A DNA stretch of 57,684 nucleotides, from positions 1 to 57,684 of the forward strand of contig NZ_LBMD01000028.1 of NCBI RefSeq assembly GCF_001293645.1, given 5' to 3'. The stretch comes from Bacillus sp. CHD6a. Its GTDB lineage: Bacteria; Bacillota; Bacilli; Bacillales; Bacillaceae_I. Made by a program: the position numbers and the translations under genes. The notes beneath the pieces are model-generated. The model had not been told where the DNA came from, did no database searches, and saw nothing but the letters and a program-made list of their open reading frames with translations. Positions within the stretch are counted from its first letter, which is position 1. Each line of letters opens with the position of its first letter. Below, piece by piece: positions 36,936 to 47,902 of the stretch.

Positions 36936-39422
36936 ATGCAGGGACTAGAAAGAGATTTGGGGGAACCGGTTTCCAATCTTCAGTTTGGGAAAATCAAAAA
37001 AACGTTAATCAAGTCAATGCATTCGGCGAAAACGAAGCTTACGACCATCCTTTTTCACCAAGGATTTCTTTTAGTCTTTATCGGTTTTTTGTTGGGACGA
37101 GCCTTGATCTTAAATGAAATTACACCTTTTGCGTTACCGTTTTTCGCAGCTGTGTATTTCTTGAAAAAGAAACGGGCTGGACTCACGTTGATTGCCTTAA
37201 TGGTTGGGTCGGCCACCATCTCGGCGTTGACAGCCGCTTATGTGTTGGGTGGGATGATATTATTTGTTCTTCTCTTCAAGTGGGCACAGGCATTAAAGAT
37301 AGAGCCACTAAAGTCTATGCCGTTCCTAGTCTTCCTCTCGGCTTTTCTCTCCAAAACAACGATGATTTATTTTACAACAGGAATTGTGACATATGATTGG
37401 CTGATGATTGGAGTAGAGGGGGGACTTGGATTTATCCTCACACTTATTTTCTTCCAGAGCTTGCCGCTTATCACAATGAAGAAAAAGCGACAGGCGTTTA
37501 AAACAGAAGAAATTATCTGCCTCATTATTCTATTCGCTTCCGTTCTGACAGGGACCATCGGTTGGACAGCCTATGATCTTTCTGTTGAACATATATTATC
37601 TCGTTATCTTGTGTTAATTTTTGCATTTGTTGCTGGGGCCACCATTGGTTCGACAGTAGGCGTGGTGACAGGTCTCATTTTAAGCTTAGCTACTGTATCC
37701 AATTTATATCAGATGAGTCTGCTGGCTTTTGCCGGTCTGTTAGGAGGGTTGCTGCGTGAAGGAAACAAAATTGGTGTTTCGGTGGGACTGCTTCTAGGCA
37801 CATTACTTATTGGCATTTATGGGGATGGGATGACGCTGATTGTTCCTACCATTATGGAGTCGATGGTAGCTGTTGCACTCTTTCTGCTAACACCACAAAG
37901 AGCTATCGCTAATTTGGCTAAATCCATTCCAGGAACAGCTGAACATACAGCAGAGCAACAGCAATACATGCGGAAGATCCGTGATGTAACTGCCAATAGA
38001 GTGGAACAATTTTCACACGTTTTCCAAGCGTTATCCAATAGCTTTTCTAAATTTCAATTTGAACACCCTAATTCGGAAAAAGAAGTGGATCTCTTTTTGA
38101 GCAATGTTACAGAGAAAACGTGTCAAAATTGCTTTAAAAAAGAGCAGTGTTGGACACAAAATTTCCAGAAAACCTATGATTATATGACACACTTAATGGA
38201 GGATACAGAGGAAGGCACCATTAGCCTGAATGTCAAATTGCAAAAGGAGTGGGATCGCCATTGCGTAAAATCGGAAAAGGTAAAAACCGTGATCAAAAAC
38301 GAGCTAGCCCAGTTTCACGCGAGTGAGAAACTGAAAAAGCAATTAATGGAGAGTAGGAGGTTGGTAGCGGATCAATTGATGGGAGTATCACAAGTAATGG
38401 AGGACTTTGCAAGGGAAATTCAGCGAGAGAGGGAGAATCATTATGTTCAGGAAGATCAAATATTAGATGCCCTCCAAGCATTCGGTATTGAAATTGAACA
38501 AGTGGAAATTTACAGCGTCGAGCAGGGGAATGTGGACATTGAAATGACCGTTCCATACTGCGAAGGGCGTGGTGAGTGTGAAAAACTCATCGCTCCGATG
38601 CTTTCAGATATATTGCGAGAGAATATTATTGTCAAAAAGGAAGAATGTAATTCAGATAACAATGGGTACTGTCATGTATCATTCGGCTCTGCAAAAGCGT
38701 TTGTAGTCGACACAGGCGTTGCGCATGCCGCTAAAGGAGGAGGACTGATATCAGGGGATAGCTATTCCACCATAGAATTAGGTCACGGAAAATACGCCAT
38801 TGCCATTAGTGACGGGATGGGAAATGGTGAGCGCGCGCACTATGAAAGTAAAGAAACTTTAAAGTTGCTTCAAGAGATTCTACAGTCTGGAATCAAAGAA
38901 AAAGTAGCCATCAAATCGGTTAACTCGGTCCTATCATTAAGGACGACCGATGAGATATTTACTACGCTCGATCTAGCAATGATTGACCTTCAAGATGCAT
39001 CTGCCAAGTTTTTAAAAGTTGGTTCGACTCCAAGTTTTGTGAAGAGGGGAGATAAAGTAATTAAAATTGAAGCAAGTAATCTACCAATGGGGATTATTCA
39101 AGAATTCGATGTGGACGTCGTGAGTTCCCAGTTAAAAGCTGGTGACCTACTAATTATGATGAGCGACGGAATTTTTGAAGGACCAAAACATGTAGAAAAC
39201 TATGATTTATGGATGAAGCGAAAAGTATCCGAAATCCGTACCGACGACCCGCAAGAAATGGCAGATATCATAATGGAGGAAGTCATTCGGACAAGATCAG
39301 GTCAGATCCAGGACGATATGACGGTTGTGGTAGCAAAAATAGAGAGGAATATTCCGAAATGGGCAGCCATTCCTGCCTATCACTATCTATCCAAAAACCA
39401 AGGAATGAAGGAGGCGCTTTAA
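36936..39422 (+). CDS. spoIIE: stage II sporulation protein E, PP2C phosphatase
   Basis: 828 residues (827 in B. subtilis). About ten membrane helices in the first 330 residues, a central FtsZ-interacting region with a Cys cluster (CQNCFKKEQCW), and a C-terminal PP2C domain with ISDGMGNGERA (near 626) and LLIMMSDGIFEGP (near 743), the metal-binding Asp residues. It dephosphorylates SpoIIAA to release SigF and acts at the polar septum. ATG 36936 follows GGGAGTGG. Its last codons hold the ribosome-binding site of the next ORF. Confidence 0.97.
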   Translation: MQGLERDLGEPVSNLQFGKIKKTLIKSMHSAKTKLTTILFHQGFLLVFIGFLLGRALILNEITPFALPFFAAVYFLKKKRAGLTLIALMVGSATISALTAAYVLGGMILFVLLFKWAQALKIEPLKSMPFLVFLSAFLSKTTMIYFTTGIVTYDWLMIGVEGGLGFILTLIFFQSLPLITMKKKRQAFKTEEIICLIILFASVLTGTIGWTAYDLSVEHILSRYLVLIFAFVAGATIGSTVGVVTGLILSLATVSNLYQMSLLAFAGLLGGLLREGNKIGVSVGLLLGTLLIGIYGDGMTLIVPTIMESMVAVALFLLTPQRAIANLAKSIPGTAEHTAEQQQYMRKIRDVTANRVEQFSHVFQALSNSFSKFQFEHPNSEKEVDLFLSNVTEKTCQNCFKKEQCWTQNFQKTYDYMTHLMEDTEEGTISLNVKLQKEWDRHCVKSEKVKTVIKNELAQFHASEKLKKQLMESRRLVADQLMGVSQVMEDFAREIQRERENHYVQEDQILDALQAFGIEIEQVEIYSVEQGNVDIEMTVPYCEGRGECEKLIAPMLSDILRENIIVKKEECNSDNNGYCHVSFGSAKAFVVDTGVAHAAKGGGLISGDSYSTIELGHGKYAIAISDGMGNGERAHYESKETLKLLQEILQSGIKEKVAIKSVNSVLSLRTTDEIFTTLDLAMIDLQDASAKFLKVGSTPSFVKRGDKVIKIEASNLPMGIIQEFDVDVVSSQLKAGDLLIMMSDGIFEGPKHVENYDLWMKRKVSEIRTDDPQEMADIIMEEVIRTRSGQIQDDMTVVVAKIERNIPKWAAIPAYHYLSKNQGMKEAL

Positions 39423-39890
39423 ATGTTGAAAACTTTAACTAAAATGGTAACGGGTCTTGTGAAAGAGATGGGTAGCCGTCGTGAGGTTGTGGAGGAAGTG
39501 CCGGAGAGCCTAACTGTTGGTGTGGTGCCGGTTAGGCCGACGAATTTACTTGGGAGGCAGGTTCTGAAACTGGCAATGAATGCGGAAATCATGTTCAGAA
39601 GAGCCGCCAATGAGTCAGATAATGCCAGAACCATGATGTGGAGAAAGCAAAACATGCTGGCAGTGATTGCAAGAAATTTGACGGAAAAAGAGATCATTGC
39701 CTTAACGGGTATGAAAACAACGAGCGCCGATGGAAAAGGAAAGATTCTAGCAGTAATGCCGAATAAAGCAAAGGGAGTCAAGGAACGAATAGTACACCTT
39801 TCAAAACTGCCAAACAACTTACTGGCTGATTACAAGTTTGCACTATCTCTTTCTAGTAAAAAGGAAGTGGTTGGGCTGAACACCTCTTAG
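39423..39890 (+). CDS. unrecognised 155-residue protein coupled to spoIIE
   Basis: I do not recognise this protein. ATG 39423 directly follows the spoIIE stop (TAAATG) and has a strong ribosome-binding site (AAGGAGGCG) within spoIIE, so it is probably translated from the spoIIE message. It is soluble, basic and mostly helical: an acidic patch (REVVEEVPES), a Val-rich stretch (LTVGVVPVRPTNLLGR), then MFRRAANESDNARTMMWRKQ and MLAVIARNLTEKEI. No signal peptide, membrane segment or cysteine. B. subtilis has no gene here as far as I recall. Codon use is not obviously foreign. Confidence 0.75.
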   Translation: MLKTLTKMVTGLVKEMGSRREVVEEVPESLTVGVVPVRPTNLLGRQVLKLAMNAEIMFRRAANESDNARTMMWRKQNMLAVIARNLTEKEIIALTGMKTTSADGKGKILAVMPNKAKGVKERIVHLSKLPNNLLADYKFALSLSSKKEVVGLNTS

Positions 39891-39978
39891 AAGGTAAATT
39901 GTCTAATAAAGGTATAAATTAAGTGCGTCTCGTCCATGATGGCTAATGTATATTATACGCATTAGGAGGGGACGAAAC

Positions 39979-40716
39979 GTGTATAAAGGAACGTTAAAAC
40001 AAATCTTATTAATTACAGATGGATGCTCAAATTCAGGGGACGACCCAATTGCCATGGCAGCCCTTGCGAAAGAACAGGGTATCACAGTAAATGTTATTGG
40101 GGTGATGGATGAGGATACAATAGATGAAAGAGGAATGCAAGAGATAGAGGGGATCGCAATGTCTGGTGGCGGAGTCAGTCAAATTGTGTATGCCAAGAAC
40201 TTATCTCAGACAGTCCAGATGGTGACCAGAAAAGCGATGACCCAGACATTACAGGGGGTTATTAATAAGGAGCTTCAACAAATATTGGGTTCCGAAACTT
40301 CCATGGAGGACCTTCCACCTGAGAAACGCGGGGAAGTGATGGAAGTAGTGGATGAACTGGGTGAAACGGTTTCCCTGCAGGTGCTGATTCTTGTCGATAC
40401 TAGTGCTAGCATGAAGTCTAAGCTTCCAACCGTCAAGGAAGCACTATTGGACTTGGCACTAAGCTTGAATGCAAGAATTGGTGATAACCAGTTTTCAGCC
40501 TTTGTTTTCCCGGGAAAACGCCAAGAAGTGGAGAAGATCTTAGATTGGACACCGAAGTTGGAATCGCTGTCCAGTATTTTTCCGAAGCTATCGACAGGCG
40601 GGATCACGCCAACAGGTCCTGCAATTCAAGAAGCCATTCCTTATTTTAAAGAAACACGTAACCTGAGGAGCTTGATTTCCGATGATGAACAATACTTTGA
40701 AGAATCCGGTAGGTAA
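39979..40716 (+). CDS. yabS: YabS, von Willebrand factor A-like protein
   Basis: 245 residues, the B. subtilis length. Two VWA-like halves: QILLITDGCSNSGDDP near the N-terminus and ILVDTSASMKSKLPTVKEAL (near 139) with a DxSxS metal site, then GGITPTGPAIQEA. Function unknown; in B. subtilis it is expressed in sporulation with yabT. GTG 39979 follows AGGAGGGG with an 8-nt gap and begins as homologues do (MYKGTLKQILL); the ATG at 39946 lies before that site. It overlaps yabT by 35 nt. Confidence 0.9.
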   Translation: MYKGTLKQILLITDGCSNSGDDPIAMAALAKEQGITVNVIGVMDEDTIDERGMQEIEGIAMSGGGVSQIVYAKNLSQTVQMVTRKAMTQTLQGVINKELQQILGSETSMEDLPPEKRGEVMEVVDELGETVSLQVLILVDTSASMKSKLPTVKEALLDLALSLNARIGDNQFSAFVFPGKRQEVEKILDWTPKLESLSSIFPKLSTGGITPTGPAIQEAIPYFKETRNLRSLISDDEQYFEESGR

Positions 40717-41725
40717 CCTGCCTCAAGGGACGACCATTATCGGAAAATGGCATAAAGAGAGATACACCATTGTCAGAACACTCGGGTACGGTGCGACGGG
40801 GTATGTATATCTAACCAGGAGTTCAAAGGGATTAGCTGCATTAAAAATAAGTGAAAACAGCATGTCCATCACTTCTGAGGTTAATGTCCTGCGTCATTTT
40901 TCGAAGGTCCAAGGGTTCTCCCTGGGGCCTTCTTTGTTAGATGTAGATGATTGGGAGAGGCAAAACCTTGGAGGAAAACAGACTTTTTCCTTTTATGTGA
41001 TGGAGTTTCTTGAAGGGGAACCTCTTTTCTCTTTTGTGCAAAAAAGGGGAATGGAATGGGCTGGTATTCTAATACTTCAATTGCTGACAGATCTTGAAAC
41101 GCTTCATCGTGAAGGTTGGGTGTTTGGAGATTTGAAACCCGATAATCTCATTGTAATGGCCACCCCTCCCAAAGTACGTCTTGTGGATGTTGGCGGCACG
41201 ACCCAGCATGGCCGGGCTATTAAAGAATTCACAGAGTTTTTTGACCGGGGGTATTGGGGACTTGGTTCTAGGAAGGCAGAAGCTACTTACGATTTATTTG
41301 CCGTAGCAATGATCATGATTCACATCTGTTACCCAAAACAATTCCAAAAGAACGGAGAGGGGGGAGAAAAACAACTAGGAGAGCAAATTGACAAAAACGC
41401 TTGGTTAAAAAGGTATAAGGTTGTCCTGATGAGAGCGTTAGCGGGTGAGTATTCTTCTGCACAAGAAATGAAGAGCGGTATGCTTTCTGTCATGAGCCAA
41501 CGAAAACCAAGCGCTTCACCAAAGGCGTCGGTACAGCAAACAGTAAACAACAAAGCTAAACAACGAACTGCCCCAAGTTCAAGTCGAACAGCTAGAAGAA
41601 GTGCTAGTACACAAAGTCAGCCTGTACCACAAAAAGCTACAAGCAAAGGGTGGATGGAAACTGCCGTGCTTTTATCGGTCATTCTGTTTGCATATTTCTT
41701 CTATTTATACGGTCAGATAATGTAG
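40682..41725 (+). CDS. yabT: YabT, sporulation Ser/Thr protein kinase
   Basis: 347 residues. Hanks-type kinase: glycine loop TLGYGATGYVYL (near 34), Lys in AALKIS (near 57), catalytic GDLKPDNLIV (near 150) and DVGG in place of DFG. A basic Ser/Gln-rich linker (about 265-320) precedes one transmembrane helix at the C-terminus (VLLSVILFAYFFYLY). B. subtilis YabT is a DNA-activated forespore-septum kinase acting on RecA and others. It starts inside yabS (ATG 40682 or 40685), as in B. subtilis. Confidence 0.93.
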   Translation: MMNNTLKNPVGNLPQGTTIIGKWHKERYTIVRTLGYGATGYVYLTRSSKGLAALKISENSMSITSEVNVLRHFSKVQGFSLGPSLLDVDDWERQNLGGKQTFSFYVMEFLEGEPLFSFVQKRGMEWAGILILQLLTDLETLHREGWVFGDLKPDNLIVMATPPKVRLVDVGGTTQHGRAIKEFTEFFDRGYWGLGSRKAEATYDLFAVAMIMIHICYPKQFQKNGEGGEKQLGEQIDKNAWLKRYKVVLMRALAGEYSSAQEMKSGMLSVMSQRKPSASPKASVQQTVNNKAKQRTAPSSSRTARRSASTQSQPVPQKATSKGWMETAVLLSVILFAYFFYLYGQIM

Positions 41726-41867
41726 GTACACGCGTTTTGCGGTTGTGTACGGGGGTATAAAGCAGTATGGATGTTTTTGGATAAGCATCTATTTTTGCAG
41801 GAGAAGAAGTCAAATGGTAGGATAAAATAGAAATTATACGCGTAGATTAAAGGAATGGGTACACACT

Positions 41868-43289
41868 ATGTGGGAGACTGTCTCGACATTCATAGATAAA
41901 TATGACTTGCTGCCAGCCAATTCGACTGTGGTGGTTGGTGTCAGTGGGGGAGCAGATTCCATGGGTTTGCTTCATTATTTAGATTCCATTAAAGAAGCTA
42001 ACCGTCTGAAGCTAATAGTAGCCCACGTCGATCATATGTTTCGAGGGGCGGAATCCGAAGAGGATATGAAGTTTGTAAAGCAACATTGTGAAAAAAGGAG
42101 TCTTCTTTTTGAAGCAGAACAAATTAATGTGTCTGCCTATCAAAAAGAGAAAAAGCTCACCGTACAAGTTGCAGCAAGAGAATGCCGCTATGCTTTTTAT
42201 GAAAAAGTGATGAAGAAATATCATGCTGACTTCCTTGCGCTCGGTCATCATGCAGACGATCAGGTGGAAACCATTCTGATGAGACTTGGAAGGGGATCTT
42301 CTATGACTGGTTACGCAGGGATACTTCCTAAACGGGCCTTTAGGGATGGAGTGATTATTCGTCCGCTCTTGACGGTAACAAAGGATGAAATCATGGAATA
42401 TCTAACTGTCCATGACGTTCCATTCAGGCATGACCCCAGTAATGACAAGGATACCTACAGAAGAAACAGGCTGCGGCATCACATTCTACCCATTTTGAAG
42501 GAGGAATTCCCTGGACTTCATGAGAAGTTTCAAGCTTTCAGCAACCAAGTACAGGAGAACGAACAATACATAGGGGCGTTAATGGAAAAGGAATGGATTC
42601 CCGTTATTAAGAGTAAAGCAAACGATAGAGTACTATTGGATACCAAACCATTGCTTTTAATGGCTAAACCTTTACAAAGGCGTGGGATTCAACTAATATT
42701 AAACTATCTCTATAATAATGAAATTCCTCCATCTCTTTCCTCTATACATATTGATAATTTATTATCCTTATTGGAAAGTGAACACCCTTCTGGAAGGCTG
42801 CATTTCCCAAATGGCTTACAGGTTATCAAATCCTATAATGAATGCACAATGACATTTGATAAGGATGAACGTGATAAAGCCTACAGGCATATGCTTGAAG
42901 TCCCTGGTAATGTGGTGCTGCCAACCGATTTTATGATCACCAGCGAGATTCGGACACAAGAAAAACCTCAAGATGTCAAAGAAAATCAAGCTGTGATTGA
43001 TTTATCGAAGGTCGCTCTTCCGCTATATGTGAGAACCCGTTACGACGGCGATCGAATGAAATTGAAGGGGACAAACGGTTCCAAAAAAATCAAAAGCATC
43101 TTCATTGAAGGTAAAATACCTCTTGAACAAAGAGAAATATGGCCTTTAATTGTCGATGCCAACCATGAGATTTTGTGGATACCCATGCTTAAACGTTCCA
43201 CTTTTGAAGCAAACGAGGAAACGATGGGTCCTGTTTTAGTATTAACTTGCAAAACGAGTCAAAAAGTCTGGGAGGCAACAAAGAAATGA
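41868..43289 (+). CDS. tilS: tRNA(Ile)-lysidine synthase
   Basis: 473 residues. N-terminal PP-loop ATPase with [12 protein letters not shown] (near 25), HVDHMFRG and [16 protein letters not shown], followed by the TilS substrate-binding and C-terminal domains. It converts C34 of tRNA-Ile(CAU) to lysidine so that it reads AUA. RBS AAAGGAATGG is modest. Its last codon overlaps the hprT start (ATGA). Confidence 0.96.
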   Translation: MWETVSTFIDKYDLLPANSTVVVGVSGGADSMGLLHYLDSIKEANRLKLIVAHVDHMFRGAESEEDMKFVKQHCEKRSLLFEAEQINVSAYQKEKKLTVQVAARECRYAFYEKVMKKYHADFLALGHHADDQVETILMRLGRGSSMTGYAGILPKRAFRDGVIIRPLLTVTKDEIMEYLTVHDVPFRHDPSNDKDTYRRNRLRHHILPILKEEFPGLHEKFQAFSNQVQENEQYIGALMEKEWIPVIKSKANDRVLLDTKPLLLMAKPLQRRGIQLILNYLYNNEIPPSLSSIHIDNLLSLLESEHPSGRLHFPNGLQVIKSYNECTMTFDKDERDKAYRHMLEVPGNVVLPTDFMITSEIRTQEKPQDVKENQAVIDLSKVALPLYVRTRYDGDRMKLKGTNGSKKIKSIFIEGKIPLEQREIWPLIVDANHEILWIPMLKRSTFEANEETMGPVLVLTCKTSQKVWEATKK

Positions 43290-43834
43290 ACAAAGATATC
43301 GAAAAAGTACTCTTTAGTGAAGAAGAGCTTCAAGTAAAGGTTAGAGAACTAGGTGCACAATTAACTGAGGATTACAGTGATCGTTTTCCTTTGGCAATTG
43401 GTGTGTTAAAAGGTGCCATGCCTTTCATGGGTGACCTTATCAAACGTATGGATACATATTTGGAAATGGATTTCATGGACGTTTCAAGCTACGGAAACTC
43501 CACTGTTTCCTCTGGTGAAGTAAAGATCTTAAAAGACTTAGATACTTCAGTAGAAGGAAGAGACATCCTGATTATTGAGGACATCATCGACAGCGGATTG
43601 ACGCTAAGCTACTTAGTGGAATTATTCCGCTACCGCAAAGCGAAATCCATCAAGATTGTTACACTACTAGACAAACCAAGTGGAAGAAAAGCTGATATCA
43701 CAGCTGACTATGTTGGATTCATCGTACCAGATGAATTTGTTGTAGGTTATGGACTTGATTATGCTGAAAGATATCGCAACCTTCCGTATATCGGAGTATT
43801 AAAACCTGAAATTTATTCTAACGTAGAAGAATAA
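43286..43834 (+). CDS. hprT: hypoxanthine-guanine phosphoribosyltransferase
   Basis: 182 residues. PRPP loop [17 protein letters not shown] (near 96), [12 protein letters not shown] and [16 protein letters not shown]. Salvages hypoxanthine and guanine to IMP and GMP. In Bacillus relatives the TilS-HprT pair also regulates ftsH. ATG 43286 overlaps the tilS stop by 4 nt and follows GGGAGGC; the TTG at 43247 is upstream of that site. Confidence 0.96.
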   Translation: MNKDIEKVLFSEEELQVKVRELGAQLTEDYSDRFPLAIGVLKGAMPFMGDLIKRMDTYLEMDFMDVSSYGNSTVSSGEVKILKDLDTSVEGRDILIIEDIIDSGLTLSYLVELFRYRKAKSIKIVTLLDKPSGRKADITADYVGFIVPDEFVVGYGLDYAERYRNLPYIGVLKPEIYSNVEE

Positions 43835-43854
43835 GCTATCCCAATACAGATTCC

Positions 43855-43884
43855 TTGAATTGGATTAATTTACTATGTTACTAT
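43855..43884 (+). promoter_or_regulatory. possible SigA promoter of ftsH
   Basis: TTGAAT (43855-43860), 18 nt, TACTAT (43879-43884). Moderate match; ftsH of B. subtilis has its own promoter. Confidence 0.45.
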
Positions 43885-43919
43885 TGGTTTAGTTTGGCTA
43901 TCGTGGGAGGAGGTAAGGG

Positions 43920-45854
43920 ATGAACAGAATATTTCGTAATACCATCTTTTATTTATTAATATTTTTAGTGGTCATTGGTGTTGTGAGCTTTTTCAATAGC
44001 CCTAACACGAGCGAAAAACCGATCACCTATAATACATTCATCCAGAATCTTGAAGAAAATAAGGTGAAGGAATTCACCATTCAACCAACGCGTTCGGTGT
44101 ATGAAGCGCGTGGTAAGTTGGAAGGCGCTAAAGAAGGAGAGACTTTTGTATCCGTATTTCCTAATAGCGCAAGTGCCTTAGAACGTGTAGAATCTATCGC
44201 TCAAGAGCAGAAGATTCCTATGACAGTAGATCCGGCGGAAGAAACGAGCGGTTGGGTAACCTTCTTTACTTCCATCATTCCTTTTGTCATTATTTTTATC
44301 TTATTCTTCTTCTTACTGAATCAAGCGCAGGGCGGCGGAAGTCGTGTCATGAACTTTGGTAAAAGTAAGGCAAAGCTGTATAGCGAAGAGAAGAAAAAAG
44401 TTAAATTTAAAGACGTTGCCGGTGCAGATGAGGAAAAGCAAGAGCTTGTCGAGGTTGTGGAATTCTTGAAAGATCCACGCAAATTCTCCGAGCTTGGTGC
44501 ACGTATCCCTAAAGGGGTTCTGCTTGTTGGACCTCCTGGTACAGGTAAAACGTTACTAGCAAGAGCGGTTGCGGGAGAAGCTGGCGTTCCATTCTTCTCC
44601 ATCAGTGGATCTGACTTTGTGGAAATGTTCGTCGGGGTCGGTGCATCCCGTGTACGTGACCTTTTTGAAAATGCGAAAAAGAACGCTCCATGTATCATTT
44701 TTATCGACGAGATCGATGCAGTAGGTCGCCAACGTGGCGCAGGCCTAGGTGGAGGTCATGATGAGCGTGAACAGACTTTGAACCAATTGCTTGTTGAAAT
44801 GGATGGTTTCGGAGCGAATGAAGGAATCATTATCGTTGCCGCAACGAACAGACCGGACATTCTTGACCCGGCATTATTGAGACCTGGTCGCTTTGACCGT
44901 CAAATCACGGTAGATCGTCCTGACTTAAAAGGCCGTGAAGCGGTACTGAAAGTCCATGCAAGAAATAAACCTATCGATGAAAGTATCAATATGAAGACCA
45001 TTGCGATGCGTACCCCTGGATTCTCCGGGGCGGATCTTGAAAACTTGTTGAATGAAGCGGCACTTGTTGCTGCAAGACAAGATAAGAAGCATATCGATAT
45101 GTTGGATATTGATGAGGCAATTGATAGAGTAATTGCTGGACCTGCTAAAAAGAGCAGAGTGATCTCTCAAAAAGAGCGAAATATCGTTGCATACCATGAA
45201 GCGGGCCATACTATTATCGGTGTCGTATTGGATGAAGCTGATACGGTACATAAAGTGACAATCGTACCTCGCGGGCAGGCTGGCGGTTATGCGGTCATGC
45301 TTCCAAAAGAAGATCGTTACTTTATGACTAAACCAGAGCTGTTAGATAAGATTACAGGTCTATTGGGTGGTCGTGTTGCAGAGGAAATCACATTCGGCGA
45401 AGCAAGTACTGGTGCCCATAATGACTTCCAACGTGCAACAGGAATAGCGCGTAAAATGGTAACCGAATACGGAATGAGCGAAAAGCTTGGTCCACTGCAA
45501 TTTGGTCAGGCTTCAGGAGGGCAAGTTTTCCTTGGTCGTGATATTCAAAATGAGCAAAACTACAGTGATGCCATTGCACACCAAATTGATATGGAGATTC
45601 AACGTTTCATCAAAGAGTGTTATGAAAGAGCGAAGCAAATTCTTACCGAAAACCGAGATAAGCTGGAGCTTGTAGCACAAACACTATTAGAAGTTGAAAC
45701 ACTTGATGCAGATCAAATCAAACACCTATATGACAAAGGGAAGCTTCCAGAACTTCCTACAAAGCTTGATGGTGGCGAAGATGTGAAAGTGAATATCAAC
45801 TCTAAAAAAGATGAAAATAAAACTGAATCAACTGACACAAACAAACCTGAATAA
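43920..45854 (+). CDS. ftsH: ATP-dependent zinc metalloprotease FtsH
   Basis: 644 residues. Two membrane helices (about 8-26 and 112-134) flank an outer domain; AAA+ domain with Walker A GPPGTGKT (near 203), Walker [10 protein letters not shown] and the SRH; then the M41 protease with HEAGH (near 427). A polar Lys/Asp/Glu tail ends it. FtsH degrades membrane and regulatory proteins (e.g. Spo0E, SpoVM). RBS GGGAGGAGG. Terminator follows. Confidence 0.98.
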   Translation: MNRIFRNTIFYLLIFLVVIGVVSFFNSPNTSEKPITYNTFIQNLEENKVKEFTIQPTRSVYEARGKLEGAKEGETFVSVFPNSASALERVESIAQEQKIPMTVDPAEETSGWVTFFTSIIPFVIIFILFFFLLNQAQGGGSRVMNFGKSKAKLYSEEKKKVKFKDVAGADEEKQELVEVVEFLKDPRKFSELGARIPKGVLLVGPPGTGKTLLARAVAGEAGVPFFSISGSDFVEMFVGVGASRVRDLFENAKKNAPCIIFIDEIDAVGRQRGAGLGGGHDEREQTLNQLLVEMDGFGANEGIIIVAATNRPDILDPALLRPGRFDRQITVDRPDLKGREAVLKVHARNKPIDESINMKTIAMRTPGFSGADLENLLNEAALVAARQDKKHIDMLDIDEAIDRVIAGPAKKSRVISQKERNIVAYHEAGHTIIGVVLDEADTVHKVTIVPRGQAGGYAVMLPKEDRYFMTKPELLDKITGLLGGRVAEEITFGEASTGAHNDFQRATGIARKMVTEYGMSEKLGPLQFGQASGGQVFLGRDIQNEQNYSDAIAHQIDMEIQRFIKECYERAKQILTENRDKLELVAQTLLEVETLDADQIKHLYDKGKLPELPTKLDGGEDVKVNINSKKDENKTESTDTNKPE

Positions 45855-45856
45855 CA

Positions 45857-45894
45857 AAAAGGTGCCTGGAGTAAAATCAGGCACCTTTTTTTGT
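45857..45894 (+). terminator. terminator after ftsH
   Basis: AAAAGGTGCCTG-GAGTAAAA-TCAGGCACCTTTTTTT. Confidence 0.93.
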
Positions 45895-45917
45895 GATCCA
45901 AAGTGTTAAATAGAATT

Positions 45918-46090
45918 AGCCCTGTTGACTGAAGTGCAGGGTTAGACTCCTGTTTCTAGCTGTTGATTGGAGCAAAAGGCGAAGACTCCTGAGGGAGATA
46001 AAGCTAGCTTGAGACCCCTCAAGCTTTGCGAGGAGGCTCAAGCACCTTCCCTAGGAAAGCGAAGCCATTTGCTTAAATTAATAGCTGCGT
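45918..46090 (+). repeat. 130-bp family repeat with a degenerate half-unit, before coaX
   Basis: A degenerate left end (CCCTGTTGACTGAAGTGCAGGG, 45919-45941) is followed by a full unit, AGCTGTTGATTGGAGC (45957) to TTGCTTAAATTAATAGCT (46085). In the full unit the ends AGCT/AGCT and TTGATT/AATTAA still pair. A TATAAT at 46178-46183 upstream of coaX lacks a clear -35. Confidence 0.85.
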
Positions 46091-46215
46091 TTGATAAGAT
46101 CCTAAACTAGAATATTGTCGAATCATGATTTCCCAAGGAATAATCATTTCTATTGGGTCACTTAGGTTACCATATAGTATAATGAAACTAATTTTAAAGC
46201 ATGGTGGGGATATAA

Positions 46216-46989
46216 ATGTTATTTGTGTTAGATGTCGGTAATACCAATACCGTAATAGGTGTATATGACGGAGAAGAATTAAAGCATCACTGGCGTGTCG
46301 AAACAAGCCGTAATAAAACAGAAGACGAATTTGGGATGATCTTTAAATCCCTCCTTGAACATGTGGGCTTGAGTTTTAAAGACTTTGAAGGAATCATCAT
46401 TTCTTCCGTTGTGCCGCCAATCATGTTCTCCCTGGAGAGAATGTGTCAAAAATATTTTCATCTGAAACCTTTAATTGTCGGACCAGGAATTAAAACAGGT
46501 TTAAACATAAAGTATGAAAATCCTAGAGAAGTTGGAGCAGACAGGATTGTTAATGCGGTCGCAGGGATCCATCTTTACGGAAGCCCATTAATTATTGTGG
46601 ACTTTGGGACTGCAACCACGTATTGCTACATAAACGAGGACAAGCAATATATGGGTGGCGCAATCGCACCAGGAATCAGCATTTCTACAGAAGCACTTTA
46701 TTCACGTGCTTCCAAGCTTCCTAGAATAGAAATAGCAAGACCAGATGGAGTAATTGGTAAAAACACCGTAAGTGCGATGCAAGCTGGTATTCTTTTTGGC
46801 TATGTTGGTCAAGTTGAGGGTATCGTAAATCGTATGAAGAGACAAAGTGACGTTACGCCTAAAGTTATTGCTACTGGTGGCCTTGCTGCGCTTATTGGTA
46901 ATGAATCAGATGTTATTGATATCGTAGATCCTTTTTTAACGTTGAAGGGACTGCATTTGATTTACATGAAAAATACTAAAGAGGATTGA
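46216..46989 (+). CDS. coaX: type III pantothenate kinase
   Basis: 257 residues. ASKHA-fold kinase: phosphate loop [16 protein letters not shown] (near 2), [11 protein letters not shown] (near 102), [12 protein letters not shown] (near 124) and GGAIAPGI. First step of CoA synthesis, resistant to CoA feedback unlike CoaA. RBS GGTGGGGAT. Heads the coaX-hslO-yacD-cysK run. Confidence 0.96.
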   Translation: MLFVLDVGNTNTVIGVYDGEELKHHWRVETSRNKTEDEFGMIFKSLLEHVGLSFKDFEGIIISSVVPPIMFSLERMCQKYFHLKPLIVGPGIKTGLNIKYENPREVGADRIVNAVAGIHLYGSPLIIVDFGTATTYCYINEDKQYMGGAIAPGISISTEALYSRASKLPRIEIARPDGVIGKNTVSAMQAGILFGYVGQVEGIVNRMKRQSDVTPKVIATGGLAALIGNESDVIDIVDPFLTLKGLHLIYMKNTKED

Positions 46990-47011
46990 AATTCGAAAGG
47001 AGCTAACTAAC

Positions 47012-47893
47012 ATGTCAGACTATCTCGTAAAAGCTTTGGCTTTTGAAGGCCAGGTACGTGCATATGGAATTAGAACAACAGAAACCGTGGGAGAAGCTCA
47101 ACAACGCCATCAGACATGGCCAACAGCTTCTGCTGCATTAGGACGGGCGATGACTGCTTCCGTCATGATGGGTGCAATGTTAAAGGGAGAAAATAAACTT
47201 ACCGTGAAAATTGATGGCGGTGGTCCAATCGGGGTAATTTTAGTCGACAGTAATGCAAAGGGGCAAGTTCGAGGCTATGTTACAAACCCGCAAACGCATT
47301 TTGACTTAAATCAGCACGGTAAGCTGGATGTAGCACGTGCGGTCGGAACCAATGGAACGCTTTCTGTTGTTAAAGATCTCGGACTTAGAGAACATTTCTC
47401 TGGTCAAACAGAATTAATATCAGGAGAACTTGGAGAGGATTTTACTTATTACCTTGTTTCTTCTGAACAGGTCCCATCTGCAGTCGGAGTGGGTGTACTT
47501 GTTAACCCCGACAACACGATTCTTGCATCAGGAGGATTTATCATTCAGCTTTTACCTGGAACATCAGAAGAGACGATTACATTAATTGAAGAGAAAATCA
47601 ACAATATGACTCCTGTTTCTAAGTTAATTGAAAGAGGCTTAACGCCAGAAGAACTTCTGACAGACATTCTTGGTGAAGAAAATGTTAAGTTCCTCGAAAC
47701 CATGCCGATTGAATTCAAATGTACATGCTCAAAAGAGCGTTTTGAACAAGCGATTATCTCCTTGGGAGAAAAGGAGATAACAGAAATTATCGAGGAAGAC
47801 GGTCAAGCGGAAACACACTGTCATTTCTGTAATGCGAAGTATCTTTTCAGCAAAGAAGAATTAGAGGCAATGAGGGAGCAAGTAAAAGGCTAG
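47012..47893 (+). CDS. hslO: redox-activated chaperone Hsp33
   Basis: 293 residues. N-terminal substrate-binding domain and a C-terminal zinc redox switch: CTCSKERF (near 237) and CHFCNAKY (near 270), the CxC and CxxC pairs. Oxidation releases zinc and activates the holdase. RBS AAAGGAG. yacD follows after 9 nt. Confidence 0.96.
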   Translation: MSDYLVKALAFEGQVRAYGIRTTETVGEAQQRHQTWPTASAALGRAMTASVMMGAMLKGENKLTVKIDGGGPIGVILVDSNAKGQVRGYVTNPQTHFDLNQHGKLDVARAVGTNGTLSVVKDLGLREHFSGQTELISGELGEDFTYYLVSSEQVPSAVGVGVLVNPDNTILASGGFIIQLLPGTSEETITLIEEKINNMTPVSKLIERGLTPEELLTDILGEENVKFLETMPIEFKCTCSKERFEQAIISLGEKEITEIIEEDGQAETHCHFCNAKYLFSKEELEAMREQVKG

Positions 47894-47902
47894 GGGGCAC
47901 AT

